This document shows, in pieces, positions 1 to 6,418 of a stretch of 9,475 nt of DNA. The notes beneath the pieces are model-generated. The model did no database searches and was not told the DNA's origin. It saw only the letters and a list, made by a program, of their open reading frames with translations. The translations under genes were made by a program, and so were the position numbers. Source of the stretch: Pseudomonadota bacterium (GTDB lineage Bacteria > Pseudomonadota > Gammaproteobacteria > Xanthomonadales > Xanthomonadaceae). The stretch is from the NCBI GenBank assembly GCA_023444765.1, contig JAEXLY010000169.1:1-9475 (forward strand), read 5' to 3'. Each line of letters opens with the position of its first letter. Positions within the stretch are counted from its first letter, which is position 1.

Positions 1-1
1 C

Positions 2-379
2 GGCAACACCGGCGCCGGCGGCGGCGGCCTGCCGCCGGGCACGATCACCGAGGACTACGAGAAGATCGACCGCATGGGCACCTGGCTCAAGCGCCCGCCG
101 ATCGGCTACGAGCCCACTGCATTCGACCGCTTCTGGGTCCCGCACGAGGACCTGCTGGAGGAATGGGTGAGGCGCAGCATCAAGGAAGTGCTGATCCCGA
201 TCCCCGGCACCGGCAAGCGCATCAGATGCGCGGTGGCGCTGCTGATGCTCGGCGGCGCCTGCGGCCTCACGGACCCGAACATGCTCGATGTCGAAGCCGA
301 GGCGCGCAAGCCGCCGGATGTTCCGTTCAAGCCGGAACTGCAGCAGGATCAGCAGAGCCTGCGTCCGCCCGGCGGCTGA
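2..379 (+). CDS. C-terminal end of a larger protein of unknown function (5' end outside window)
   Basis: The frame is open from the first complete codon to a TGA at 377-379, giving 125 visible residues with no start that must be the true one; the Met at 74 is only the first internal Met. The visible part opens with a Gly-rich, Pro-containing linker, continues with an acidic/aromatic stretch (GYEPTAFDRFWVPHEDLLEEW), then a short hydrophobic stretch with two Cys (around CAVALLMLGGACGL) and a Pro/Lys-rich tail (RKPPDVPFKPELQ). The tail vaguely recalls the C-termini of long low-complexity proteins annotated as transmembrane repetitive proteins in Xanthomonadaceae; this is a recollection, not a demonstrated match. 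Codon use (G/C third positions) fits a real gene. It converges on the minus-strand cytochrome genes across a 225-bp gap. I cannot assign a function. Confidence 0.8.
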   Translation, partial: GNTGAGGGGLPPGTITEDYEKIDRMGTWLKRPPIGYEPTAFDRFWVPHEDLLEEWVRRSIKEVLIPIPGTGKRIRCAVALLMLGGACGLTDPNMLDVEAEARKPPDVPFKPELQQDQQSLRPPGG

Positions 380-604
380 ACTGCCGCGCCCCCGTCACGG
401 ATTGCCGGGACGTCTGCGTCGCGTCCTCCTGCGCGCGGATGACGGAGTGGCGCCATCCTTCGCCGGGCACGGGACGCTGCCGCCGGAGGATGCCGCGGTG
501 CCGGACCGGGGCGGCCGGCCGTCTTGGGTCCCCGGCGGCGACCGCAGGCGCAGGCAAGAAAAAGCCCGCGCGTGGCGGGCTTCTCCGGTCGATCGCAGCG
601 CGAC
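380..604. other. convergent intergenic region, no gene seen
   Basis: This 225-bp gap lies between the stop of the left partial gene and the stop of the second cytochrome gene. Apart from the terminator at 559-582 I see no coding frame with plausible composition. Short GC-rich dyads exist, for example CCGGGG at 506-511 with CCCCGG at 530-535, and GGACG at 408-412 with CGTCC at 422-426. Neither is followed by a T-run, so neither is a convincing intrinsic terminator for the left gene. Confidence 0.6.
559..582 (-). terminator. intrinsic terminator of the cytochrome operon
   Basis: A perfect 8-bp stem (AAGCCCGC at 562-569 paired with GCGGGCTT at 575-582) encloses a 5-nt loop. Read on the minus strand the stem is followed by TTTTT (complement of the A-run 559-563, which overlaps the stem base). 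It starts 22 bases past the stop of the second cytochrome gene. In the plus direction the hairpin is followed only by TTCT, so it could act weakly on transcripts from the left gene, but the orientation clearly favours the minus strand. Confidence 0.88.
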
Positions 605-1039
605 TCAGTGCGCGCCGTGCAGGTCGCGCAGTTGCGAGGGCCGCGAGGCGAAATAGGCGGCCAGGTCGGCGATCTGCTGGTCGGTCAGGTTCGTCGCCTG
701 CTGCGACATCAGCGCATGCTCGCGACGACCGTCGCGGTACTGCACCAGCGCATGCTCAATGTAGTCGTAGTACTGCCCGCCCAGCTTGGGATAGGTCTCG
801 TCCAGCGGCTCGTTGCCGTCGGCGCCGTGGCAGTCGATGCAGGACTGGCCGGTGGCCTGGCCCTTGGCGTTGGCCTGGGCCTCGCCTTCGGCGATGCGGC
901 CTTCCGGCAGGCCCGCCGAAGAGGACATCTGGCTGCCCTGGCCGGCGTCGTCGCCGCCACCGCAGGCGACCAGCGCCAGGGCGAACAGCACGGGCAGGGT
1001 GATGCGGCCGGCGCGGCCGGCGTAACGCGCGAGACTCAT
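605..1039 (-). CDS. lipoprotein class I cytochrome c (cytochrome c4/c5-like single-haem domain)
   Basis: 144 residues. A basic N-terminus and hydrophobic stretch (about 12-25) end in the lipobox L23-V-A-C26, predicting export and lipid anchoring at Cys26, followed by a Gly/Asp/Ser-rich linker. The haem motif is C67-I-D-C70-H71 for covalent haem c. The downstream PKLGGQ (about 84-89), a Met in HALMSQQ (Met111) as likely distal ligand, and a C-terminal NLTDQQIADLAAYF helix match one domain of the cytochrome c4 family. It should shuttle electrons on the periplasmic side, possibly to a terminal oxidase. I chose ATG at 1037-1039 because the open frame upstream encodes Arg/His-rich shadow sequence, the lipoprotein signal begins here, and GGAG (1048-1051) sits 8 bases upstream. 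The start overlaps the stop of the upstream cytochrome gene by 4 bases (ATGA), indicating translational coupling. Confidence 0.93.
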   Translation of the reverse strand: MSLARYAGRAGRITLPVLFALALVACGGGDDAGQGSQMSSSAGLPEGRIAEGEAQANAKGQATGQSCIDCHGADGNEPLDETYPKLGGQYYDYIEHALVQYRDGRREHALMSQQATNLTDQQIADLAAYFASRPSQLRDLHGAH

Positions 1040-1488
1040 GGCTTCAGCTCCGACAGGAAGGCGGCGATGTCGGCGATGTCCTGGTCCGTGAAGCTCTGCG
1101 CCTGCGCCTGCATGGTCGGATGCTTGCGGGTGCCCTTGCGGTACTCGGTCAGTGCGTTGCCGAGGTAGACCGCGGACTGGCCGCCGATCTTGGGAACGTG
1201 GTAGGTCGGGTACACGTTGCGGTATCCGACGATGCCGTGGCAGCCCAGGCAGGTATAGGTGAGCTGGCGACCGTTGTCGGCGTTGCCCGCCAGCGCGGTC
1301 GGCGTGGTGGACGCCGGCGCCGACGGCCCGGCAGGGGCCTGGCTGGCCTCGCCGGTGGTTGACTGGGCATCGGCCGTGGCGGTCTGCCCGGCGGTCGGGG
1401 TGGCGTCCTGCGCCGGGGCGCTGTGCGGCAGCGAGGCCAGCACGAGCACGGCGGCGAGGCTGGCGGCGATCGTCAACGGTCGCGTCAT
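1036..1488 (-). CDS. periplasmic class I cytochrome c (cytochrome c4-like single-haem domain)
   Basis: 150 residues. A Sec signal peptide (MTRP, then hydrophobic core about 5-20) has a probable cleavage after S-A-P-A26, followed by an Ala/Thr/Pro/Gln-rich linker (about 27-66) with low complexity. The haem site is C80-L-G-C83-H84. PKIGGQ (about 99-104), TEYRKGTRKHPTM with Met126 as the likely distal haem ligand, and FTDQDIADIAAFLSEL at the C-terminus are cytochrome c4-family hallmarks. It probably carries electrons in the periplasm. ATG at 1486-1488 is preferred over upstream Mets because only here does a signal peptide begin; GGAA at 1496-1499 gives a modest ribosome site 7 bases away. It is the first gene of a two-gene operon, and its stop overlaps the start of the lipoprotein cytochrome. 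The exact electron partners are not shown by the sequence. Confidence 0.93.
   Translation of the reverse strand: MTRPLTIAASLAAVLVLASLPHSAPAQDATPTAGQTATADAQSTTGEASQAPAGPSAPASTTPTALAGNADNGRQLTYTCLGCHGIVGYRNVYPTYHVPKIGGQSAVYLGNALTEYRKGTRKHPTMQAQAQSFTDQDIADIAAFLSELKP
1048..1051 (-). promoter_or_regulatory. ribosome binding site of the lipoprotein cytochrome gene
   Basis: On the minus strand GGAG lies 8 bases before the ATG at 1037-1039, inside the end of the upstream cytochrome coding region. It supports choosing this internal ATG rather than a longer upstream start. Confidence 0.7.
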
Positions 1489-1564
1489 GGAGTGGTTCCG
1501 CAATCCTGTGGCTGTTGGCTTGGTGGACCGGATGGCGACGGCCCGGCCATCGCGCAATCGCCGC

Positions 1565-1593
1565 AGTATAGCTTGCGGTCCACGGACTGTTAA
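1565..1593 (-). promoter_or_regulatory. sigma70-type promoter for the cytochrome operon
   Basis: On the minus strand TTAACA (1588-1593, 5 of 6 to TTGACA) and TATACT (1565-1570, 5 of 6 to TATAAT) are separated by exactly 17 bases (1571-1587). This is a strong vegetative promoter by sequence and stands out in a GC-rich background. Transcription would begin near 1558 and leave a leader of about 70 bases before the cytochrome ATG. The spacer contains a small dyad, GTCC-AC-GGAC (1578-1587), which could be a regulator contact or chance. Confidence 0.75.
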
Positions 1594-1630
1594 CGCGTGC
1601 TGTCCTGGCTGGCGGGAAGCGGCCGTCATC

Positions 1631-1655
1631 CACCGGTAGTCGCGTGCAACCGGTG
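1631..1655. repeat. inverted repeat CACCGGT-N11-ACCGGTG, possible operator
   Basis: Perfect 7-bp arms (1631-1637 and 1649-1655) are separated by 11 bases. The arms start 18 bp apart, so the half-sites lie nearly two helical turns apart on one face of the DNA, as expected for a dimeric regulator. The repeat lies between the two divergent promoters. In GC-rich DNA such an element can arise by chance, and no regulator gene is in view. Confidence 0.35.
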
Positions 1656-1742
1656 CGGTCACTTCCGCATCCCTGCTCGCGTCGAAGTTGCGTTGCCGCC
1701 GGCAGTCACCATGACCTTCGGCGGATGTCGCCCAACGATGGG

Positions 1743-1751
1743 TGATATACC
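1743..1751 (+). promoter_or_regulatory. candidate extended -10 promoter for the RND operon
   Basis: TGA-TATACC matches an extended -10 (TGN followed by a TATAAT-like hexamer, 4 of 6). No good -35 is seen about 17 bases upstream, which is tolerable for an extended -10. The start point would fall near 1757, leaving a leader of roughly 25 bases before the adaptor ATG. AGGGG (1767-1771) is the only purine-rich ribosome-site candidate, rather far (12 bases) from that ATG. Confidence 0.4.
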
Positions 1752-1783
1752 TTGCTACAACACCATAGGGGTCCCGTCCGTCC

Positions 1784-2935
1784 ATGTCCACGAACCGCGT
1801 TTACCCGGGCCTTCGGCCCTTGCTGGCGATCGCCGCGCTGACCGCCTGCCTGTCCCTGGCCGCCTGCAAGGGCGGCGGCGACGCGCAGGCCAAGGCCGCC
1901 GAGGACAAGGGGCCCGATGCGATCCCCGTCGAGGTGGAACAGGTGGCGCGTCGCGCGATCGCGGCGAGCTACGGCAATACCGCCACGCTCGAGCCGCGGG
2001 CCGAGTCGCAGGTGGTGGCCAAGACCTCGGGGGTCGCCCTGGAAGTGCTGGTGGAGGAGGGGCAGACCGTGCGTGCCGGGCAGGTGCTGGTGCGCCTGGA
2101 TCCCGACCGCGCCCGCCTGCAGGCCGCGCAGAGCGCAGCGCAGGTGCGCAAGCTCGAAGCCAACTTCAGGCGCGCCCAGCAGCTCGAGGCGCAGCAGATG
2201 GTCAGCGCCAACGACCTCGACCAGCTGCGCTACGACCTCGAGAACGCCCGCGCCGTGAACCGGCTGGCGAACCTCGAGCTGTCCTATGCCAGCGTGGTGG
2301 CGCCGATCTCCGGCGTGATCGCCTCGCGCGACATCAAGGCCGGCAACTTCGTGCAGATCAATTCGCCGATCTTCCGGATCGTCGATACCGCGCGACTGGA
2401 GGCCACGCTCAACGTGCCGGAGCGCGAGATCACCAAGCTGCGCGCGGGCCAGGCGGTCGATCTCACCGTGGACGCGCTGCCGGGCAGGCGCTTCAGCGGC
2501 GTGGTGGACCGGGTGGCGCCGGTGGTCGACACCGGCAGCGGCACGTTCCGGGTGGTGGCGAGCTTCGCTGGCGACGGCGACCTGCAGGCGGGCATGTTCA
2601 GTCGCCTGGCGATCCGTTACGACCAGCGCGAGGATGCGCTGGTGGTACCGCGCCGTGCGCTGCTGGAGGATGGAGGCGAACCGGCCGTGTTTGTGGTGCG
2701 CGAAGGCAAGGCCTCGCGCGTCGCGCTGGAGCTGGGTTACTCGGATGGCGGCTGGGTCGAGGTGCGCAAGGGCCTGGACGAGGGCGACCAGGTGGTCGTC
2801 GCGGGCAAGGCGGCGCTGCGCGAGGGCACCGTGGTGCAGGTGCTCGGTGAGCAGGCCGTCGTCGCGACGGGGGCGGAGGCCGGATCCGCGCCCAAGGCCA
2901 ATGCCGGCGACACGGGCAAGCAGGCGGGCAACTGA
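1784..2935 (+). CDS. RND efflux periplasmic adaptor lipoprotein (membrane fusion protein, HlyD/AcrA type)
   Basis: 383 residues. The hydrophobic signal (about 10-27) ends in lipobox L25-A-A-C28, so Cys28 should be acylated. The order is that of RND adaptors. A first lipoyl half-motif with VEEGQTVRAGQVLVRLD lies near 90-106. A Gln/Arg/Glu-rich coiled-coil hairpin spans about 107-166. The second lipoyl half is about 168-200 (SYASVVAPISGVIASRDIKAGNFV). A beta-barrel spans about 205-280 and a membrane-proximal domain about 283-355, ending in an Ala/Gly-rich tail. It would bridge the inner-membrane permeases to an outer-membrane channel in a proton-driven exporter. ATG at 1784 is the first ATG after an in-frame TAG at 1766-1768 and starts the signal peptide directly. 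The stop TGA shares one base with the next gene's ATG. The substrate cannot be told from the sequence. Confidence 0.95.
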   Translation: MSTNRVYPGLRPLLAIAALTACLSLAACKGGGDAQAKAAEDKGPDAIPVEVEQVARRAIAASYGNTATLEPRAESQVVAKTSGVALEVLVEEGQTVRAGQVLVRLDPDRARLQAAQSAAQVRKLEANFRRAQQLEAQQMVSANDLDQLRYDLENARAVNRLANLELSYASVVAPISGVIASRDIKAGNFVQINSPIFRIVDTARLEATLNVPEREITKLRAGQAVDLTVDALPGRRFSGVVDRVAPVVDTGSGTFRVVASFAGDGDLQAGMFSRLAIRYDQREDALVVPRRALLEDGGEPAVFVVREGKASRVALELGYSDGGWVEVRKGLDEGDQVVVAGKAALREGTVVQVLGEQAVVATGAEAGSAPKANAGDTGKQAGN

Positions 2936-5900
2936 TGGGACCGCACGATTCCCCGTCCGGCGCAGGCGGTTTCGACGTCGTCGAGTTCTCCACCAGGCGC
3001 CGCGTCACGGTCGCGATGATGACCCTGACCCTGGTGCTGTTCGGGCTGATCTCGCTCTCGGGACTCAAGGTCGAACTGCTGCCGGACCTGAGCTACCCGA
3101 CGCTGACGGTGCGCACCGACTACGAGGGCGCCGCGCCGACCGAGATCGAGACCCTGATCTCGCAGCCGGCGGAGGAAGCGCTGGGCGTGGTCAAGGGGCT
3201 GCGCAAGCTCAAGTCGATCTCGCGCACCGGGCAGAGCGACGTGGTGCTCGAGTTCGCTTGGGGCACGGACATGGAGCAGGCGGGCCTGGACGTGCGCGAC
3301 AAGATGGAGACCCTGCAGCTGCCGCTGGAGGCCAAGCCGCCGGTCCTGCTGCGCTTCAATCCGTCCACGCAGCCGATCATGCGCCTGGCGCTGTCCTCCA
3401 GGCAGGAGAGCGGTGGCGAAGCGGAGGCGGTGCGGCGGCTGATGGAACTGCGCCGCTATGCCGACGACGACCTCAAGCGCAAGCTCGAGCCGGTCCCGGG
3501 CGTGGCCGCGGTCAAGGTTGGCGGCGGGCTGGAGGACGAGGTCCAGGTCGAGATCGACCAGCGCCGGCTGGCGCAGCTGGGCATATCGCTGGACACCGTG
3601 ATCCAGCGCCTGCAGCAGGAGAACGTCAACCTCTCCGGCGGGCGCCTGGAAGAAGGCTCCCAGCGCTACCTCGTGCGCACGGTGAACCAGTTCGCCAGCG
3701 TCGAGCAGATGGGCGAGATGCTGCTCAACCCCGCCGGCGGCAACGGATCGGCAGGCGCATCCGGCGGTGAGAACCGCCAACTGATGACGGCGATCCTCGG
3801 CAGCCGCGACCCCAACGTGATCGCCGCCCTGCGCAGCGATGCCGGCGGCGGCGGGGCCTCGCCGGTGCGGCTGAAGGACGTGGCCGTCGTGCGCCAGGGT
3901 TACAGCGAGCGTGAGGCGGTGATTCGCGCCGGCGGCAACGAAGCGGTCGAACTTGCGATCTACAAGGAAGGCGACGCCAACACGGTCTCCACCGCCGATG
4001 CGCTGGAGGCCCGCCTGAAGCAGGTGCGCGAGGACCTGCCGGCCGACATCGAGCTGGCGGTGGTGGAGGACCAGTCGGTCTTCATCCGCCACGCGATCAG
4101 CGACCTCAAGTTCGACGCCGTGCTCGGCGGCCTGCTGGCGGTGCTGATCATCTTCCTGTTCCTGCGCGATGGCTGGAGCACCTTCGTCATCTCCCTGTCG
4201 TTGCCGATATCGATCATCACCACCTTCTTCTTCATGGGCCAGTTCGGCCTGAGCCTCAATCTGATGTCGCTCGGCGGACTCGCGCTCGCCACCGGCCTGG
4301 TGGTGGACGATTCGATCGTCGTGCTCGAATCGGTGGCAAAGGCGCGCGAGCGCGGGCTGGGCATCCTGGAAGCGGCGATGTCCGGTACGCGCGAGGTCTT
4401 CATGGCCGTCGTGGCGTCGACCCTGACCACCATCGCGGTGTTCCTGCCGCTGGTGTTCGTGGAGGGCATCGCCGGCCAGCTGTTCCGCGACCAGGCGCTG
4501 ACGGTGTCCATCGCGATCGCGGTCTCGCTGCTGGTGTCGATGACCCTTGTCCCGATGCTCAGCTCGCTCAAGGGCCGTGCGCCCCTGGCATTCCCGGAGG
4601 AAGAGCCGCATCCGCAGTGGCGTCCGTCGAGTCGCTGGAAGAAGCCGGTTGCGGCGACCGGGCGCGGCATCGGTGCCGGCGTGCGTGGCACCGGTTTCGC
4701 GGCGGTGTGGCTGGTCGTGCGACTGTGGCGCGGCCTGGTGGCAGTGGTCGCGCCGGTGATGCGCAAGGCCAGCGACATCGCGATGGCGCCCTACAACCGC
4801 GCCGAGGCCGCCTACCTGCGGATGCTGCCGGAGGCGCTGCGGCGGCCGGTGCCGGTTCTGATGGGCGCCGTCCTCGCCTTCGTGGCGACGCTGGCGGCGC
4901 TGCCGTTCATGGGCATGGACCTGATCCCGCAACTGGCGCAGGACCGTTTCGAGATGACCGCGAAGCTGCCGCCCGGCACGCCGCTGGCGCAGACGGACGC
5001 GCTGATCCGCGAGGTGCAGCGAAAGCACGCGGCCGATGACGGCGTGCGCCTGCTGTACGGCGTGTCGGGGACTGGCACGCGGCTGGACGCCAGCCCGACC
5101 GAGAGTGGCGAGAACATCGGCAAGCTCTCCGTGGTGATGGAGGACACGAAGCTCGAGGCGGCGCTGGTCGACAGCCTGCGCGCGACGATGGCGGGGTATC
5201 CGGAGGCCCAGGTCGATTTCTCGCGTCCGGAGCTGTTCGCGCTCTCGCCGCCGCTGGAGATCGAGATCGAGGGGGGCGACCTGGACTCGATCCGCGCGGC
5301 CGGCGTGCGCCTGGCGGGCATGCTCCGGGACAACCCGCACTACGCCGACGTCAAGTCGACCGTGGAGCAGGGCTATCCCGAGATCCAGATCGTCTTCGAC
5401 CACGACCGCGCCGCCGCGCTCGGCCTGACCTCGCGCCAGATCGCCGACGCGGTGGTGAACAAGGTGCGCGGCAACGTCGCCACACGCTACAGCTTCCGCG
5501 ATCGCAAGATCGACGTGCTGGTACGGCTGGCCGAATCCGAGCGTTCTTCGGTGGACGACATCCGTCGCCTGATCGTCAACCCGGGTTCGGGCGCGCCGGT
5601 CGAACTGGGGTCGGTGGCCGAAGTCGTGGCCACCACCGGTCCGAGCGAGATCCACCGCGCCGACCAGCGCCGCGTGGCCCTGGTTTCGGCCAACCTGCGC
5701 GGCATCGACCTGGGCACGGCGATCACCGAGGTGCAGGAGATGGTCGCGGCCAACCCGCTCGGTACCGGGGTCGGCATGCGCATCGGTGGGCAGGGCCAGG
5801 AGCTCGGCGAATCGGTGCGTTCGCTGCTCTTCGCTTTCGGCCTGGCGGTATTCCTGGTGTACCTGGTGATGGCCTCCCAGTTCGAGTCGCTGCTGCATCC

Positions 5901-6414
5901 GTTCGTGATCCTGTTCACCATCCCCCTGGCGATGGTCGGCGCGATCGCGGCCCTGCTGTTGACCGGCTCGCCGATTTCGGTGGTGGTGTTCATCGGCCTG
6001 ATCCTGCTGGTGGGCCTGGTGGTCAAGAACGCGATCATCCTCATCGACAAGGTCAACCAGCTGCGCGAGGCAGGCGTGGCCAAGCGCGAGGCGCTGGTGG
6101 AGGGCGCTCGTTCGCGCCTGCGTCCGATCATGATGACCATGCTCACCGCCGTGTTCGGCTTCATGCCGCTGGCGCTGGCCTTCGGTGAGGGTGCCGAGGT
6201 GCGCTCGCCGATGGCGGTCACGGTGATCGGCGGCCTGCTGGTCTCGACCCTGCTGACCCTGGTGGTGATCCCCGTGGTCTACGACCTGCTCGACCGCAAG
6301 CCGGACGAGTACTACGTCGAGCGCGGACGCCGTGCGCAGGCGACCGCGCAGCAGGTGGCGCAGGTGCTGGCGCACGAGCAGGACGCACTCGACGGTCCGG
6401 GCGTGCGGAGCTGA
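2935..6414 (+). CDS. RND efflux permease 1 (AcrB/HAE1-like, canonical proton relay)
   Basis: 1159 residues, longer than AcrB-type pumps (about 1030-1050). The layout is the duplicated RND fold: TM1 about 24-42, first porter region to about 395, TM2-TM6 about 396-540, a central segment, TM7 about 640-658, second porter region, then TM8-TM12 about 964-1118. Proton-relay residues are intact by alignment to AcrB: D458-D459 in TM4 (GLVVDDSIVV), K1031 in TM10 (GLVVKNAI), and R1061-L-R-P with Thr1068 in TM11. It exports an unknown substrate by proton antiport. ATG 2935 overlaps the adaptor TGA by one base (TGATG), implying coupled translation; no strong ribosome site is visible. The product has about 15 extra residues before the usual FSTRRR start. 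Unusual are a roughly 80-residue segment (about 547-625) between TM6 and TM7 and Gly/Asn/Ser-rich loops near 267-280. Confidence 0.95.
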   Translation: MGPHDSPSGAGGFDVVEFSTRRRVTVAMMTLTLVLFGLISLSGLKVELLPDLSYPTLTVRTDYEGAAPTEIETLISQPAEEALGVVKGLRKLKSISRTGQSDVVLEFAWGTDMEQAGLDVRDKMETLQLPLEAKPPVLLRFNPSTQPIMRLALSSRQESGGEAEAVRRLMELRRYADDDLKRKLEPVPGVAAVKVGGGLEDEVQVEIDQRRLAQLGISLDTVIQRLQQENVNLSGGRLEEGSQRYLVRTVNQFASVEQMGEMLLNPAGGNGSAGASGGENRQLMTAILGSRDPNVIAALRSDAGGGGASPVRLKDVAVVRQGYSEREAVIRAGGNEAVELAIYKEGDANTVSTADALEARLKQVREDLPADIELAVVEDQSVFIRHAISDLKFDAVLGGLLAVLIIFLFLRDGWSTFVISLSLPISIITTFFFMGQFGLSLNLMSLGGLALATGLVVDDSIVVLESVAKARERGLGILEAAMSGTREVFMAVVASTLTTIAVFLPLVFVEGIAGQLFRDQALTVSIAIAVSLLVSMTLVPMLSSLKGRAPLAFPEEEPHPQWRPSSRWKKPVAATGRGIGAGVRGTGFAAVWLVVRLWRGLVAVVAPVMRKASDIAMAPYNRAEAAYLRMLPEALRRPVPVLMGAVLAFVATLAALPFMGMDLIPQLAQDRFEMTAKLPPGTPLAQTDALIREVQRKHAADDGVRLLYGVSGTGTRLDASPTESGENIGKLSVVMEDTKLEAALVDSLRATMAGYPEAQVDFSRPELFALSPPLEIEIEGGDLDSIRAAGVRLAGMLRDNPHYADVKSTVEQGYPEIQIVFDHDRAAALGLTSRQIADAVVNKVRGNVATRYSFRDRKIDVLVRLAESERSSVDDIRRLIVNPGSGAPVELGSVAEVVATTGPSEIHRADQRRVALVSANLRGIDLGTAITEVQEMVAANPLGTGVGMRIGGQGQELGESVRSLLFAFGLAVFLVYLVMASQFESLLHPFVILFTIPLAMVGAIAALLLTGSPISVVVFIGLILLVGLVVKNAIILIDKVNQLREAGVAKREALVEGARSRLRPIMMTMLTAVFGFMPLALAFGEGAEVRSPMAVTVIGGLLVSTLLTLVVIPVVYDLLDRKPDEYYVERGRRAQATAQQVAQVLAHEQDALDGPGVRS
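6407..6410 (+). promoter_or_regulatory. ribosome binding site of permease 2
   Basis: GGAG lies 8 bases before the ATG at 6419-6421, inside the last codons of permease 1. It fixes the start of permease 2, whose first residues MNITELSIRRPV are the usual N-terminus of RND permeases. Confidence 0.75.
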
Positions 6415-6418
6415 GCCG

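Larger units (their letters stand above)
1489..1783. other. divergent intergenic control region between cytochrome and RND operons
   Basis: This 295-bp stretch separates two operons transcribed away from each other. It holds the promoter at 1565-1593 (leftward), a rightward extended -10 candidate at 1743-1751 and an inverted repeat at 1631-1655. I see no small ORF with convincing composition, no RNA gene, and no recognisable FNR/Anr-type box. Confidence 0.75.

Noticed and set aside
408..426. Short hairpin GGACG-N9-CGTCC after the left partial gene
   Set aside because: The stem is only 5 bp with a 9-base loop and no T-run, so it is not a credible intrinsic terminator.
163..1168. Several plus-strand frames over the left intergenic region and the cytochrome genes
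   Set aside because: They are Arg/Ala/Gly-rich with no recognisable domains, and they overlap well-supported genes or a terminator on the other strand.
605..1633. A 342-residue version of the lipoprotein cytochrome starting far upstream
   Set aside because: The first 198 residues are an out-of-frame reading of the other cytochrome gene and the control region. The ATG at 1037-1039, with a ribosome site and a lipoprotein signal directly after it, is the true start.
1752..1760. TTG-CTA-CAA mini-palindrome before the adaptor gene
   Set aside because: Three-base arms are too short to separate from chance, and the flanks do not extend the symmetry.
1036..1791. A 251-residue version of the first cytochrome starting at 1791
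   Set aside because: The extension would run across the predicted promoter and has no signal peptide at its N-terminus. A normal Sec signal starts at 1488.
1597..2850. A plus-strand 417-codon frame overlapping the adaptor
   Set aside because: Its Arg/Gly/Ala-rich product matches nothing and lies in another frame over the clear adaptor gene.
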